Assembly (NCBI GenBank): GCA_018224455.1
Contig: JAGTUY010000540.1
Location: forward strand, 1-12,941
From: Desulfosarcina sp.
GTDB lineage: Bacteria; Desulfobacterota; Desulfobacteria; Desulfobacterales; Desulfosarcinaceae
Length of the DNA: 12,941 nt
Direction of reading: 5' to 3'
Position numbers and translations under genes: made by a program. The notes beneath the pieces are model-generated. The model saw only the letters and a list, made by a program, of their open reading frames with translations. It was not told the DNA's origin and searched no databases. Shown here one piece after another: positions 1-6,324 of this stretch; position 1 is the first letter of the stretch, and the number at the start of each line of letters is the position of its first letter.

Positions 1-142
1 CACCCGACTCGGTCATCCACGCCTGAAGCACGGACAGGGTGAGCAGCAGTGGAAGCCCGCAGCTAAAACCCATCACCAGGGCCACCAGCATGCGACGATT
101 GATCACCGCTGATGCAAGTCGTTGACGGTGCATGGGATTCAT
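1..142 (-). CDS. AmpG-like muropeptide permease, N-terminal 47 codons (partial)
   Basis: Minus-strand reading frame opening with ATG at 142 and leaving the window at base 1. It encodes 47 residues. After a basic start (MNPMHRQRL) comes a first hydrophobic helix with the segment LVMGFSCGLPLLLT followed by LQAWMTESG. This closely matches the opening helix of AmpG permeases (GFASGLPLALT...LQAWMT as I recall for E. coli). AmpG is an inner-membrane MFS transporter that imports anhydro-muropeptides released during cell-wall turnover. A second ATG lies at 133. The upstream bases hold no strong Shine-Dalgarno sequence, so the exact start is uncertain. A terminator ends 32 bases upstream, so this gene either has a very short own promoter region or depends on readthrough. 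A related MFS carrier is possible, but the motif makes AmpG the best call. Confidence 0.75.
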   Translation of the reverse strand, partial: MNPMHRQRLASAVINRRMLVALVMGFSCGLPLLLTLSVLQAWMTESG

Positions 143-173
143 CAATTTAACGGTTCCGTAACAAAGCGCTGAG

Positions 174-207
174 CAAAAAGGGCGGCAGAAATATCTCTCT
201 GCCGCCC
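174..207 (-). terminator. Rho-independent terminator of the pckG operon
   Basis: Perfect 10-bp inverted repeat: GGGCGGCAGA at 180-189 and TCTGCCGCCC at 198-207, with an 8-base loop. In the minus-strand RNA the stem is followed directly by UUUUU (179-175). It starts 40 bases past the pckG stop codon and is the natural end of the transcript running leftward through rdgB and pckG. The plus strand has no T run after the stem, so it is one-directional. Confidence 0.9.
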
Positions 208-246
208 TGCCGGTTCATTGAAGATGCGTGGCTTGGATACGATAAC

Positions 247-2211
247 TCAGGGTGCTCGCAATAACTGCTCCGGCGTCACGATGGGGCCGTATTTTGTCTT
301 CAAGGCAATCAGTCCGTCACGCTGCTCCCGAAGTACGTCGAAGAGCAGTTGAGGAATGTTTTCCTCCTTGCTGTAGGCAGTCGTCTGAAGGTCGTTTCTG
401 GCCAGGATGTTGTCCACATAAAGGGAGAACTGCCGGTCATAGAGATCTTTGGGGTAGGGCTTCTCGATCAGGGTCTCGAAGAGCGCCTTCAGGTCTTCAT
501 AGCGGGGAATGAACCCGATGGGTGTTTCGATGGCCTCGAGATCGCCATGGGCACGGCGCTCCAGCCATCCCAGCCATGCTTTGACGTCTTTTTTCTCCCC
601 CAACAATTTCTTGCCGCTGCCGCCACGGGCCTCGTGGGTGAGAAAATAGTTCAGTCCCGCCATTATCGGCCGTTTTCCGTCTTTGATATCGGCATTGCCG
701 AAGAAATCGAACTGGGCCTTCATGTAGTCCCCCAGCGCACCGGGAATGAAGGGTGCGTTGGCCCACGGGGCACGCTTCACACCGGATGCACCCACTTCCG
801 TGGCCGTGGCTGCCGAGACGATGCAGGCACCGATCACCACGCCGTGGTTGGAGTTTTTAGCCGCCCAGACCGGCGGCATGGTATCACTGTCCCGACCGCT
901 GTAGGTGATCACCCGGGTTTCCACCCCCTCCGGTGCTTCGGCTTGGTCCGAGTAGTTGGCCAGGGCCGTTGAAGAGATGGTGCAGCGGGCGTTGGGATGG
1001 GAGATGTTGACCTGCTTGCCGCCGGAATCCGTCAGACCTTTTTTCCAGGGCCCCTGGAAGTTGCGGCCCCGGGTAGGCAGGGTTTCGCCATTGCCAGTCC
1101 AATGGGGAACGCCGTTTTCATCGATAAGTACGTTGGACCAGATCACTTCTGAACCGGGATTTCTCAGCCGGTCCATCAACATCGGGTCACCTTCTCCGTT
1201 CACATCTTCCACGATGCCGAAGATGCCGCATTCCGGGTTGATGGAGCGCACGCTGCCCTTGTCGTCGATCCACATCTGGGCCAGATCGTCGCCCACAAAA
1301 TGGTCGCCGGCCATGGCGGTGGTGGTTTTTCCGCAGCCGGACGGCGCAGCGCCGGCTACCCAGGTCACCCGGCCCCCGGAGCCCTGGATGCCGGTGATGA
1401 ACATGTGCTCGGCCAGTTCTCTGCCGTTGCCTTCGTAGACGGCCTTGTCCACGGAAAAGCGGTGGTTGCCTTTTTTCAGCAGCAGGGTGTTGCCTGCGTA
1501 AGTGCAGTTAAACGAATAGGTGGTGCGGTGGCTCCGGTCCATGAATACCCTTGCATTGGGCAGATCCTCGGGCCGGTTGAGCCCTTCGCTGTGGATGTTG
1601 GTGTAAAAGTGTCCCAGCCGGTCGACTTCTCGTTCGAAATCCGCAAACGCGTTGCGGTAGAGGATTTCGGCACTGTGGCTGACATAGGCGGAACTGGTGA
1701 TCTCGATTGCGGGATTGGAGGCTGCCGCGCCCACGGGACCGCGAATATACAGCCCCACCACCATGGTGGCACCACTCATGATACCGGCCATCTTCTGCCG
1801 AACTTCAACTATGGCATCATCCCTCAATGTCTTGTTGGCCAGGCTGCTGATTTCCTCATTCGGGTTGGCGATGTAAAAGGTCCGGTCAATGATGCGGCCC
1901 TGCTCTTCTTTGAGATCGAAATGGATGGTGTGCCCTTCCATAGCCAGAACCGCCTCTTCACCCTTGTTCAGGGCAAGCTGCCGGATAAACTGACGATCCG
2001 CCTCGGACCCGGTGTTGATGAAAACCCGGGCGGGGTCGCACATGGCGACGGCGTTGGCAATTTTGATCAGGATCTCCGGGCGGCTCAGCGTCCGTATGCG
2101 GGACAGGTGTTCCTCGTCCAGCCGTTTTTCAAACAGGGCCTGGGCCTGTTCGACGTTTTGGATTCCCCCCAACTCCTGGGCAATGTCGATTCCCTCATTT
2201 TTTTTCAACAT
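247..2211 (-). CDS. pckG: Phosphoenolpyruvate carboxykinase, GTP-type family (divergent)
   Basis: 654 residues. It interconverts oxaloacetate and PEP using a nucleoside triphosphate, the entry step of gluconeogenesis, in the cytosol. Visible marks of the GTP-type family are the P-loop GAAPSGCGKT at 287-296 with the family's reactive cysteine (C293), the kinase-2 metal site GDD at 308-310, IEITSSAYVSHS near 169-180 (substrate-side region), HPNAR at 405-409, and TPIGFIP near 563-569, which matches TPIGYIP of animal enzymes. The family is usually about 590-625 residues, so this one is slightly long. The start is ATG at 2211, with AAGGGG 8 bases upstream lying inside the end of rdgB. The frames overlap by 17 bases, suggesting translational coupling. 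The segment that in vertebrate enzymes holds the guanine (FLWPGFGEN) is not recognisable; near 528-542 it reads ARGGSGKK...GEKKD, so GTP preference is assumed from family only. Confidence 0.9.
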   Translation of the reverse strand: MLKKNEGIDIAQELGGIQNVEQAQALFEKRLDEEHLSRIRTLSRPEILIKIANAVAMCDPARVFINTGSEADRQFIRQLALNKGEEAVLAMEGHTIHFDLKEEQGRIIDRTFYIANPNEEISSLANKTLRDDAIVEVRQKMAGIMSGATMVVGLYIRGPVGAAASNPAIEITSSAYVSHSAEILYRNAFADFEREVDRLGHFYTNIHSEGLNRPEDLPNARVFMDRSHRTTYSFNCTYAGNTLLLKKGNHRFSVDKAVYEGNGRELAEHMFITGIQGSGGRVTWVAGAAPSGCGKTTTAMAGDHFVGDDLAQMWIDDKGSVRSINPECGIFGIVEDVNGEGDPMLMDRLRNPGSEVIWSNVLIDENGVPHWTGNGETLPTRGRNFQGPWKKGLTDSGGKQVNISHPNARCTISSTALANYSDQAEAPEGVETRVITYSGRDSDTMPPVWAAKNSNHGVVIGACIVSAATATEVGASGVKRAPWANAPFIPGALGDYMKAQFDFFGNADIKDGKRPIMAGLNYFLTHEARGGSGKKLLGEKKDVKAWLGWLERRAHGDLEAIETPIGFIPRYEDLKALFETLIEKPYPKDLYDRQFSLYVDNILARNDLQTTAYSKEENIPQLLFDVLREQRDGLIALKTKYGPIVTPEQLLRAP

Positions 2212-2872
2212 GGAAGTTACCCCTTTTACTCTGGCAGCCGATAATTTCCGGTTCCGGCATGTGTCGGTCGATCCATTTCATCACCTTGTCAAATTCATCC
2301 CGAAACACCTGCAGCGCCTTGCCCCGATGGCTGACCCGGCTTTTTTCGGCCATGGTCAGTTGAGCAAAGGTTTTGTTCAACGGCGGATAGAAGAAAACCG
2401 GATCGTAGCCAAACCCGTTGGTGCCGGCAGGCGCATGCGTGATGGTGCCTTCGCAGCGGCCTTCATAGGTCAGCGCCGGTCCGCCGGGTACGGCGATGGA
2501 GATCACGCACTCAAACGCCGCCGACCGGTTGGTCTGGTCTCCCAGCTCGGCCAGCAGCTTTTTTCCGCGCTCGGCATCGGTGGCATCGGGGCCGGCCCAA
2601 CGGGCGCTGTGGACGCCCGGTGCACCGTTCAGCGCCGCTACCACCAGTCCCGAGTCGTCGGAGAGAGCCGGATAGCCCAGGATCCTGGCAGTAAAGCTGG
2701 CCTTTTTGTAGGCATTCTCGTCAAAGCTATCCCCGTCTTCCACCACTTCCGGGATCGGACCGAAATCATCCAGGTCTTTGATGGTAACTGGAAAGGCGTT
2801 GAGCAGGTCCCGGATCTCGGCGGTCTTGCCCTTGTTGCGGGTGGCAATGACAAGTATCCTGTTTCTTACCAT
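2195..2872 (-). CDS. rdgB: XTP/dITP diphosphatase, RdgB/HAM1 family
   Basis: 225 residues from ATG at 2872. It hydrolyses non-canonical purine triphosphates (ITP, dITP, XTP) to monophosphate and pyrophosphate, keeping hypoxanthine and xanthine out of DNA and RNA. All family motifs are present in order: TRNKGK at 11-16, SDDSGL at 71-76 (catalytic and metal-binding acidic residues), GFGYDP at 153-158 and SHRGKAL at 181-187. The frame is also open to an ATG at 2914, but the family starts just before the first beta strand (RILVIATRNKGK), and AGAGG lies just before the 2872 ATG, so the shorter form is chosen. E. coli RdgB is about 197 residues; this protein has an extra tail of roughly 25 residues that runs through the pckG ribosome-binding site and overlaps its first codons by 17 bases. 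It lies 140 bases after the radical SAM gene. Confidence 0.93.
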   Translation of the reverse strand: MVRNRILVIATRNKGKTAEIRDLLNAFPVTIKDLDDFGPIPEVVEDGDSFDENAYKKASFTARILGYPALSDDSGLVVAALNGAPGVHSARWAGPDATDAERGKKLLAELGDQTNRSAAFECVISIAVPGGPALTYEGRCEGTITHAPAGTNGFGYDPVFFYPPLNKTFAQLTMAEKSRVSHRGKALQVFRDEFDKVMKWIDRHMPEPEIIGCQSKRGNFHVEKK

Positions 2873-2953
2873 AATTCCTCTATCTGGCGTGAATAAACTT
2901 AGGCGCAATAACATAAAACCGGTTAAACATCCAGCAATAATCGATTCATGGAA

Positions 2954-2992
2954 TCAAGACGGTGCTGCCCGTGGTTTTGCGTCCCTTGACAT
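2954..2992 (-). CDS. Possible 12-codon leader or remnant ORF with perfect Shine-Dalgarno
   Basis: In the 140-base gap between the radical SAM gene and rdgB, a perfect AAGGAGGT (2997-3004 on the complement) sits 4 bases before ATG at 2992. The frame encodes MSRDAKPRAAPS and stops with TGA at 2954-2956. The Shine-Dalgarno sequence starts only 8 bases past the upstream stop codon, as expected for a translated operon gene. No matching protein is recognised. It could be a leader peptide for rdgB, the remains of a decayed gene, or chance. The rest of the gap (2873-2953) shows no terminator and no second convincing frame. Confidence 0.3.
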   Translation of the reverse strand: MSRDAKPRAAPS

Positions 2993-3012
2993 GGCCACCT
3001 CCTTAACAAGGC

Positions 3013-4599
3013 TTACAGATAATCCACCCAGGACCAGCGGACCCGTCCATTCGTGGCGTTTCGGGTCAAATACCGCTGCCCGGCTGCAAATTCGAGGGCC
3101 GCCCGGATTCGTCCAGCCGGGTGATCGAGTTCACCAGAAATACGGTGAATCAGTTTTTCTGTGGGGTTTGGATCTGTTTCGTCAGATTTCCCAGCCGGCC
3201 AGTGGCCCTTCTCTTCGATGAGCCGTTTCATCATCATATCGTAGATGACCACCGTGTGCTCCAATCGGACCAGGGGCCAGGTCTCTTCGGCGGTGGCTCG
3301 CCCGTCTTCGCGGATTCGAGCGATTTCTCCCAGCCACCGGTCGAACTGCCGTTCACCATCGATCACGACGGCGTCCATGGTTTCCGGCTGAACGCCGGCC
3401 GTACGGACAATGGCGCGATTGGCATGGTACCGCCGCCAATCGTCGGACACGATCTGCAGATCGTATTCATCGACACGCTCCCGGACGTCGGTGCCTGGAA
3501 AGGGGGCCAGAATGTGAAAGCCGTGGCTGACGCCCATGTCCTTGAGACGCTCACCGAATGCCAAGGTCTGCGCCAGGGTCGTCTCGGTTTCACCCGGCAG
3601 CCCCAGGATGAATGACGCGTGGGGATCGATGTTGCAATCCAGGCATAGCTGCATCGCATGCACGACCTGCTCCAGGGTGATACCCTTTTTAATTCGCCTG
3701 AGTATTTCGGGACTGCCGGACTCCACGCCGAAGCTGACCGTGGTGCAGCCGGCATGGCGCATTTTTTCCAGCACCCGGCGCGAGACCGTGTCCACCCGGG
3801 CAAAGGAGGTCCATTTGACCTTCAACCCGCGCTTTAAAATTTCGTTACATACCGCCAGGCAGTGATCTGCGTTGGCCGTGAACAGGTCGTCGGCCAGATT
3901 GATCTGGTGAAAGTCCATGACACTCAGACGCTCCATTTCGTCCACCACGCGGACGGGATCGCGATAGCGGACCCGTGCGCCCACCATCTTACGCCCCACG
4001 CAGAAAATACACTTGAACGGACATCCACGGCTGGTGGTCATGCTGACCGGCATGCCCAGCGCCCGGTAGCGTCCCAAAGGGATCAGGTGACGGGCCGGCG
4101 GGGCCAGTTCGTCCAGATCTGCCAGAGGCGCTGCGGCAGTCTTCACGATCCGGCTGCCCTTACGAAAGGCGATTCCCGCGATTTCTTCCCAAGGCGCATG
4201 GGTCTCCACGGCTTGGGTCAGGGCCACGAGGCTCTTTTCTCCCTCACCGCACACCACCCCATCCACCTGGTCGCAGGACCGCAGAATATCCGTTGCACAG
4301 AAGGTGGCGTGGGGGCCGCCGATCACCGTGGTGATCGACGGATCCAGTGCTTTGACCGCTTCGAGGGCGTCAAGGGCATGATCGACGGTCATGGTCACGG
4401 CTGTGGCACCGACCAGATCCGGTTTGAAATCTCGCAGCAGCGATGCCAAATATTCCCGGTCATAGGGAAAGACGACGCAATCCAGAAGTTTGACCGGGTT
4501 CCCGGCCTGCTCCAATGCCCCGGCCAGGAATGCCAGTCCCAGGGGCGGAGACGGGGTTTCGGAAATCGGGTAAAAGGGGTTGATCAGCAGTACGCGCAA
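3013..4599 (-). CDS. B12-binding-domain radical SAM protein
   Basis: 528 residues. The N-terminal domain (about 1-150) has the Rossmann-like fold pattern of cobalamin-binding domains of class B radical SAM proteins (MRVLLINPFYP at the start, then VIGGPHATF at 92-100 and GEGEKSL at 118-124). The cobalamin-ligating DxHxxG motif is not evident, as is common in this group. The radical SAM core follows with the [4Fe-4S] motif CxxxCxxC at C193, C197 and C200 (RGCPFKCIFC), then a glycine/serine stretch VSFGVESGSPEILRRIKKG near 288-306 and ILGLPGET at 331-338. Residues after about 400 form an unassigned tail. Substrate unknown; relatives carry out methylations, ring closures and other carbon-radical reactions. 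The start is TTG at 4599, preceded by AAGGA; an in-frame stop lies five codons upstream, so no other start fits. It follows the HD gene by 35 bases and is probably co-transcribed. Confidence 0.88.
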   Translation of the reverse strand: MRVLLINPFYPISETPSPPLGLAFLAGALEQAGNPVKLLDCVVFPYDREYLASLLRDFKPDLVGATAVTMTVDHALDALEAVKALDPSITTVIGGPHATFCATDILRSCDQVDGVVCGEGEKSLVALTQAVETHAPWEEIAGIAFRKGSRIVKTAAAPLADLDELAPPARHLIPLGRYRALGMPVSMTTSRGCPFKCIFCVGRKMVGARVRYRDPVRVVDEMERLSVMDFHQINLADDLFTANADHCLAVCNEILKRGLKVKWTSFARVDTVSRRVLEKMRHAGCTTVSFGVESGSPEILRRIKKGITLEQVVHAMQLCLDCNIDPHASFILGLPGETETTLAQTLAFGERLKDMGVSHGFHILAPFPGTDVRERVDEYDLQIVSDDWRRYHANRAIVRTAGVQPETMDAVVIDGERQFDRWLGEIARIREDGRATAEETWPLVRLEHTVVIYDMMMKRLIEEKGHWPAGKSDETDPNPTEKLIHRISGELDHPAGRIRAALEFAAGQRYLTRNATNGRVRWSWVDYL

Positions 4600-4634
4600 G
4601 GTTGACGGTCCTTATGACGGATGAAAGGCATGGA

Positions 4635-5393
4635 TCAGGGTGGTGGGATGAAGTCGGTCAGGATCACCTGGTACAATTCCTCGCCGATGGCAATACCCAT
4701 ATCGATGAATTGGGGCCCGTAGCGCCGTCCGGTTCGGGAGCGGAAGGTCCCGCGGATTTTTTCTAACAGGGCCATGCCTTTGGGGAAATGATCCACAAAA
4801 ACCTCCAAAGGCGGGTTGACGAATCCGACCATGTCCCAGAGCGTATGGTTGAAATTGTCCGGCCCCCAGCGAAACTTGTCCGCATCGTACAGGCAGTCGG
4901 ATATGATACGAGCCTGGCGGGCCGGCAGTCGCTCCGGGCGGGCGAACGCTTCGTGGTTGCGAATGGCCGTGCATACATGGCTGATCTCCTCGGGAACAAG
5001 CGGATAAGTTCTTAGGATATTGCGTGCCGTCTCAGCCCCTTTTTCGGCGTGGGATTTCTCTTTGCGACAGATATCGTGCAACAAACCGGCGCACTGAGCC
5101 AGCAGCAGGTTCCGCTGAACCCGGTCTTCCGCATGGCCGGCCAGGCGGCTTTCGATAATGACCAGGGTGCCGGCATCGATGGCCACCTTTTCCACGTGAC
5201 CCATACCGTGGCCGAAATCGTTGTCGAGGCATCCGGCCATGTCTTCCCGGAGTCTGACGATAGCGTCGTCGGCGTAGTAAAATCGCCGTGAACCCCTGAC
5301 CTCGGACGGATGGGCACGATAAAAATCAGGCCGGGGATAGCGGGCCGCGATCTTGCGAGCGATCTTTCGAATCTCCAGGTAAACAGCGTCCAT
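4635..5393 (-). CDS. HD-domain protein, predicted metal-dependent phosphohydrolase
   Basis: 252 residues from ATG at 5393. The HD signature is visible: H66 (GHGMGHVEKV), H106-D107 (GLLHDIC), H147 (RNHEAF) and acidic residues D170/D172 (YDADKF), which together bind metal in HD-superfamily phosphohydrolases. Substrate not predictable; related proteins act on nucleotides or cyclic nucleotides. No membrane segment is seen. The frame stays open upstream to a GTG at 5486, but that stretch contains two strong inverted repeats and no good ribosome-binding site, so the ATG with AGGG 10 bases upstream is preferred. A terminator-like hairpin sits immediately before it. The radical SAM gene follows 35 bases after its stop codon, suggesting a functional pair. 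Confidence 0.82.
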   Translation of the reverse strand: MDAVYLEIRKIARKIAARYPRPDFYRAHPSEVRGSRRFYYADDAIVRLREDMAGCLDNDFGHGMGHVEKVAIDAGTLVIIESRLAGHAEDRVQRNLLLAQCAGLLHDICRKEKSHAEKGAETARNILRTYPLVPEEISHVCTAIRNHEAFARPERLPARQARIISDCLYDADKFRWGPDNFNHTLWDMVGFVNPPLEVFVDHFPKGMALLEKIRGTFRSRTGRRYGPQFIDMGIAIGEELYQVILTDFIPPP

Positions 5394-5408
5394 TTTACCG
5401 CGACCCTG

Positions 5409-5447
5409 AAAATAAGCGCCGGTTTCACGGTGGCTGTGAAACCGGCG
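5409..5447 (-). terminator. Terminator or attenuator hairpin just before the HD gene
   Basis: Perfect 12-bp inverted repeat: CGCCGGTTTCAC at 5417-5428 and GTGAAACCGGCG at 5436-5447, with a 7-base loop. In minus-strand RNA it is followed by CUUAUUUUC (5416-5408). It fits a rho-independent terminator for the upstream 5544-6041 gene. It ends only 15 bases before the HD start codon, leaving no room for an independent promoter downstream, so it may act as an attenuator controlling the following genes. Confidence 0.7.
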
Positions 5448-5471
5448 GCGGACGATCAGCGTTGCAATGAC

Positions 5472-5507
5472 GGTGGCGACAGACACAGCGGGTCAGGTGT
5501 CGCCACC
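5472..5507. repeat. Inverted repeat with 10-bp perfect arms
   Basis: GGTGGCGACA at 5472-5481 pairs exactly with TGTCGCCACC at 5498-5507 around a 16-base loop. It lies between the small membrane-protein gene and the terminator-like hairpin. It has no T run, so it is not a terminator by itself. It could be an RNA stem in the same leader or an operator. Confidence 0.6.
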
Positions 5508-5543
5508 CCCTTGTTGTGGGTTACCCGGCTGAAAACGGGCTGG

Positions 5544-6041
5544 CTAACCATCCATGGACAGGTTGTAAGGGTTCCCGCAGACCTTCCACTTGCCATCCTC
5601 TTTGACCAGCTCCAGTGTCGCTTCGAACGCATGCGTCTGGCCCAGTTGAAATAGCGAGGCCACATAGGCAAAGATCGGATGGATGCAGGTACGGTTGCGC
5701 CCCTTCAGATGAATCGTGGCGGATTCAGTGTCCTGGGCCAGCGTTTCTGTTTTTACATGGATGATGGTCTGCTTCATCATTCCGGTGCCGAACCCGCGGG
5801 CATTGGCCTCATCGGTCATGGCTTGAAGGTAGGTGGCGACAACCGGTTCATCCTCATCGCCGGCCAGTTCATTGCAGATATACTTTTCCATATCGGCATC
5901 CAGGAGAAAATAAGCCTTGGAAAAGTTGATGGCCGTTCCCGTGGCAGTCTGCTTGACGTCTGCAAAAACAAACACCACCTGAAGACACACAGCCAGAACC
6001 ACCACCAGTATCCATGCTGAATTGTTGCTACGGGTTGCCAT
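5544..6041 (-). CDS. Small membrane-anchored or secreted protein of unknown function
   Basis: 165 residues from ATG at 6041, with AAGGAGG 8 bases upstream; an in-frame TTG two codons earlier is less likely. Residues 10-27 (WILVVVLAVCLQVVFVFA) form one hydrophobic segment after a short basic start: a signal anchor or an uncleaved signal peptide. The rest (about 30-165) is a soluble domain with four cysteines in the whole protein (C19, C56, C119, C155). The end, TLELVKEDGKWKVCG, resembles the last strands of NTF2-like/SnoaL-like domains, where a strand-turn ending in 'DGKWKV' is common; that is an inference from style only. It is transcribed away from the ETF:quinone oxidoreductase operon, with which it shares a 283-base control region. 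Confidence 0.72.
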   Translation of the reverse strand: MATRSNNSAWILVVVLAVCLQVVFVFADVKQTATGTAINFSKAYFLLDADMEKYICNELAGDEDEPVVATYLQAMTDEANARGFGTGMMKQTIIHVKTETLAQDTESATIHLKGRNRTCIHPIFAYVASLFQLGQTHAFEATLELVKEDGKWKVCGNPYNLSMDG

Positions 6042-6073
6042 GCTCAACGCCTCCTTGCAGGATCATCCCGGCA

Positions 6074-6089
6074 CGATGCACATGCATCG
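6074..6089. promoter_or_regulatory. Palindrome, possible operator (CGATGCA-CA-TGCATCG)
   Basis: Perfect 7-bp inverted arms separated by 2 bases, 32 bases upstream of the start codon of the 5544-6041 gene. It lies within the presumed untranslated leader of that gene and is the kind of dyad bound by dimeric repressors. No regulator is identified. Confidence 0.35.
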
Positions 6090-6103
6090 CCAGGTCCGGG
6101 TTA

Positions 6104-6113
6104 CCGTATACGG
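6104..6113. promoter_or_regulatory. Perfect palindrome CCGTATACGG
   Basis: Ten-base perfect palindrome 14 bases from the neighbouring dyad, in the same leader or promoter-proximal stretch. Possibly a second half of a regulatory site; a 10-base palindrome can also arise by chance. Confidence 0.25.
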
Positions 6114-6147
6114 ATGTAAAGGATTTGGGTGAAAAGGCTAGAGAAGG

Positions 6148-6176
6148 CAGATACCATGGATCATGTCATTAAACAA
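6148..6176 (-). promoter_or_regulatory. Candidate promoter for the 5544-6041 gene
   Basis: On the complement, TTGTTT (6176-6171), a 17-base spacer and TATCTG (6153-6148). Each box matches 3 of 6 consensus bases for the housekeeping sigma factor, so it is weak by score. Its interest is that the same boxes with the same spacing occur in the opposite direction at 6212-6240. Confidence 0.3.
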
Positions 6177-6182
6177 GTCATA

Positions 6183-6204
6183 TGTGTACCCGGACGGGTG
6201 AACA
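6183..6204. promoter_or_regulatory. Operator-like interrupted dyad between divergent promoters
   Basis: TGT-nn-ACCCG-nn-CGGGT-nn-ACA: eight of eleven base pairs are symmetric over 22 bases. Its centre (6193.5) coincides with the midpoint of the two outward-facing promoter candidates (6194). This would let one bound regulator control both directions. Confidence 0.35.
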
Positions 6205-6211
6205 ATGGTCC

Positions 6212-6240
6212 TTGTTTTTAATGGAAAATCAGGCTATCTG
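6212..6240 (+). promoter_or_regulatory. Candidate promoter for the ETF:quinone oxidoreductase operon
   Basis: TTGTTT at 6212-6217, a 17-base spacer and TATCTG at 6235-6240. It would give a leader of about 78 bases before the ATG at 6325. Weak match to consensus; see the mirrored copy on the other strand. Confidence 0.3.
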
Positions 6241-6324
6241 AATCCCCCTAAACAATATTCCGTTCAATTGTGGCAATTTTCCTGTCGCCTTTTTGGAAAC
6301 CTGATTGAAAAAGGGGGGAAATCG

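Noticed and set aside
1300..2244. 314-codon plus-strand frame opposite pckG
   Set aside because: No recognisable domain and no ribosome site; fully opposite a clear carboxykinase.
2195..2914. Longer RdgB start at 2914
   Set aside because: No ribosome site there, and the extra 14 residues precede the family's normal first strand; ATG 2872 has an AGAGG just upstream.
2910..2940. Promoter-like TTGCTG-16-TATGTT upstream of rdgB
   Set aside because: Both boxes match only 4 of 6 positions and nothing else supports it; rdgB may be served by readthrough from the radical SAM gene.
5394..5486. Upstream GTG start for the HD gene
   Set aside because: It would translate through two perfect inverted repeats, including a terminator-like stem; weak ribosome site and no family similarity in the added residues.
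6269..6290. Sigma-54 type promoter (TGGCA...) before ETF-QO
   Set aside because: The GC dinucleotide is not at the required spacing from GG.
6205..6324. 40-codon N-terminal extension of ETF-QO
   Set aside because: No ribosome site before the 6205 ATG; a strong one precedes 6325, where the family's N-terminus begins, and the extension would cover the candidate promoter.
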